NCBI GenBank assembly: GCA_026874595.1
Contig: CM049314.1
Location: forward strand, 26,175,729 to 26,239,728
DNA length: 64,000 nt
DNA from: Sipunculus nudus
Taxonomy: Eukaryota; Annelida; Sipuncula; Golfingiida; Sipunculidae
Direction: 5' to 3'
Shown here: piece after piece, positions 63,789-64,000 of the stretch
How the letters are laid out: every line of letters begins with the position of its first letter
How positions within the stretch are numbered: position 1 is the stretch's first letter
Notes under the pieces: generated by a model
Told to the model about the DNA's origin: nothing
Database searches by the model: none
What the model saw: the letters and a program-made list of their open reading frames with translations, nothing else
Position numbers and translations under genes: made by a program

Positions 63789-64000
63789 CTGTTGCAAAAA
63801 AAAAGAATCAATATGCTTCTCATAATTATTCATCTGAAATTGTTTCTTGATCATGTGCCAAAACAATATACAGTTATCGTCTCACAGCCTACAAATGCAG
63901 GATAGAACCGTTTCCAATGACTGATGCGATATCTACAGACATATTACATTTTATACGATATGATATACTCCGTTGGTCGGACTTACAAGAACGAACTAAA

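Noticed and set aside
61920-63800. Single long ORFs read from ATG in 62250-62738 and 63505-63729
   Set aside because: These frames start in introns or use the wrong frame; the phase-consistent exon model gives canonical BIR, UBA and RING domains.

Overview
The window looks like invertebrate genomic DNA carrying a compact, virus-like gene block. Eukaryotic evidence: nuclear-type tRNA genes (Asn, Arg), consensus GT/AG splice sites, TATA boxes and AATAAA signals, a split inhibitor-of-apoptosis (IAP) gene, and a decayed non-LTR retrotransposon. GACCTT-rich repeats (e.g. 9997-10030, 39160-39176) are of a kind common in molluscs, so a mollusc host is my best guess, not a proof. No DNA polymerase, capsid, terminase or packaging gene is visible, so I cannot assign a virus family. 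The architecture (intron-poor single-ORF genes, tandem multigene families, CARD, RING and zinc-ribbon proteins, no housekeeping genes) resembles the accessory region of a large DNA virus such as a malacoherpesvirus, or an endogenised piece of one; that link is inference.

Layout. 1-16.3 kb: AT-rich, gene-poor flank with transposon debris (RT and CCHC fragments 3.86-4.89 kb), a 1.19-kb tandem duplication (5.6-8.0 kb), and 326-bp and 331-bp tandem repeats. 16.4-23.8 kb: minus-strand genes with a TATA box 30-50 bp before the ATG: a 61-aa protein, an FG-repeat protein, and three tandem zinc-ribbon genes (family A); a tRNA-Asn lies among them. 23.8-25.3 kb: GC-rich control region with a tRNA-like element, ETS-type motifs, a 39-bp repeat and a strong rightward promoter. 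25.3-37.3 kb: plus-strand cluster: four helical paralogues (family B), a zinc-finger gene (D1), a retropepsin-like gene, a RING gene broken near its end, and a small basic protein. Most are preceded within a few bases of their ATG by a consensus 3' splice site. 37.3-38.7 kb: convergent gap with a tRNA-Arg. 38.7-48.6 kb: minus-strand cluster with the same acceptor-next-to-ATG layout: a Cys-rich protein, a tandem CARD-like protein, four tandem acidic/basic paralogues (family C) and three unknowns, under a promoter that matches the one at 25.3 kb. 49.7-51.4 kb: one large minus-strand gene with its own spliced first exon. 51.5-60 kb: no convincing genes; contains an unusual plus-strand concentration of splice-donor consensus sites. 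60.0-61.7 kb: a small RING-like ORF and D2, the paralogue of D1. 61.95-63.8 kb: 3' part of a multi-exon IAP gene (BIR, UBA, RING) running off the right edge.

How it may work together: three promoters (25.3, 31.1 and 48.6 kb) share a CRE exactly 14 bp from TATATAA. Two of them feed ATG-free leader exons that could be spliced to many downstream ORFs. The third fires leftwards into no credible ORF but across an array of hairpins with an invariant AGTACA hexaloop. A second hairpin array with 9-nt AGTAA-type loops lies just behind the 25.3-kb leader donor. These two arrays, with covarying stems, are the most novel signal here. Several family members carry frameshifts or lost starts (B1, RING gene, C2, C4), which fits an old insertion under decay, or homopolymer errors in the assembly.
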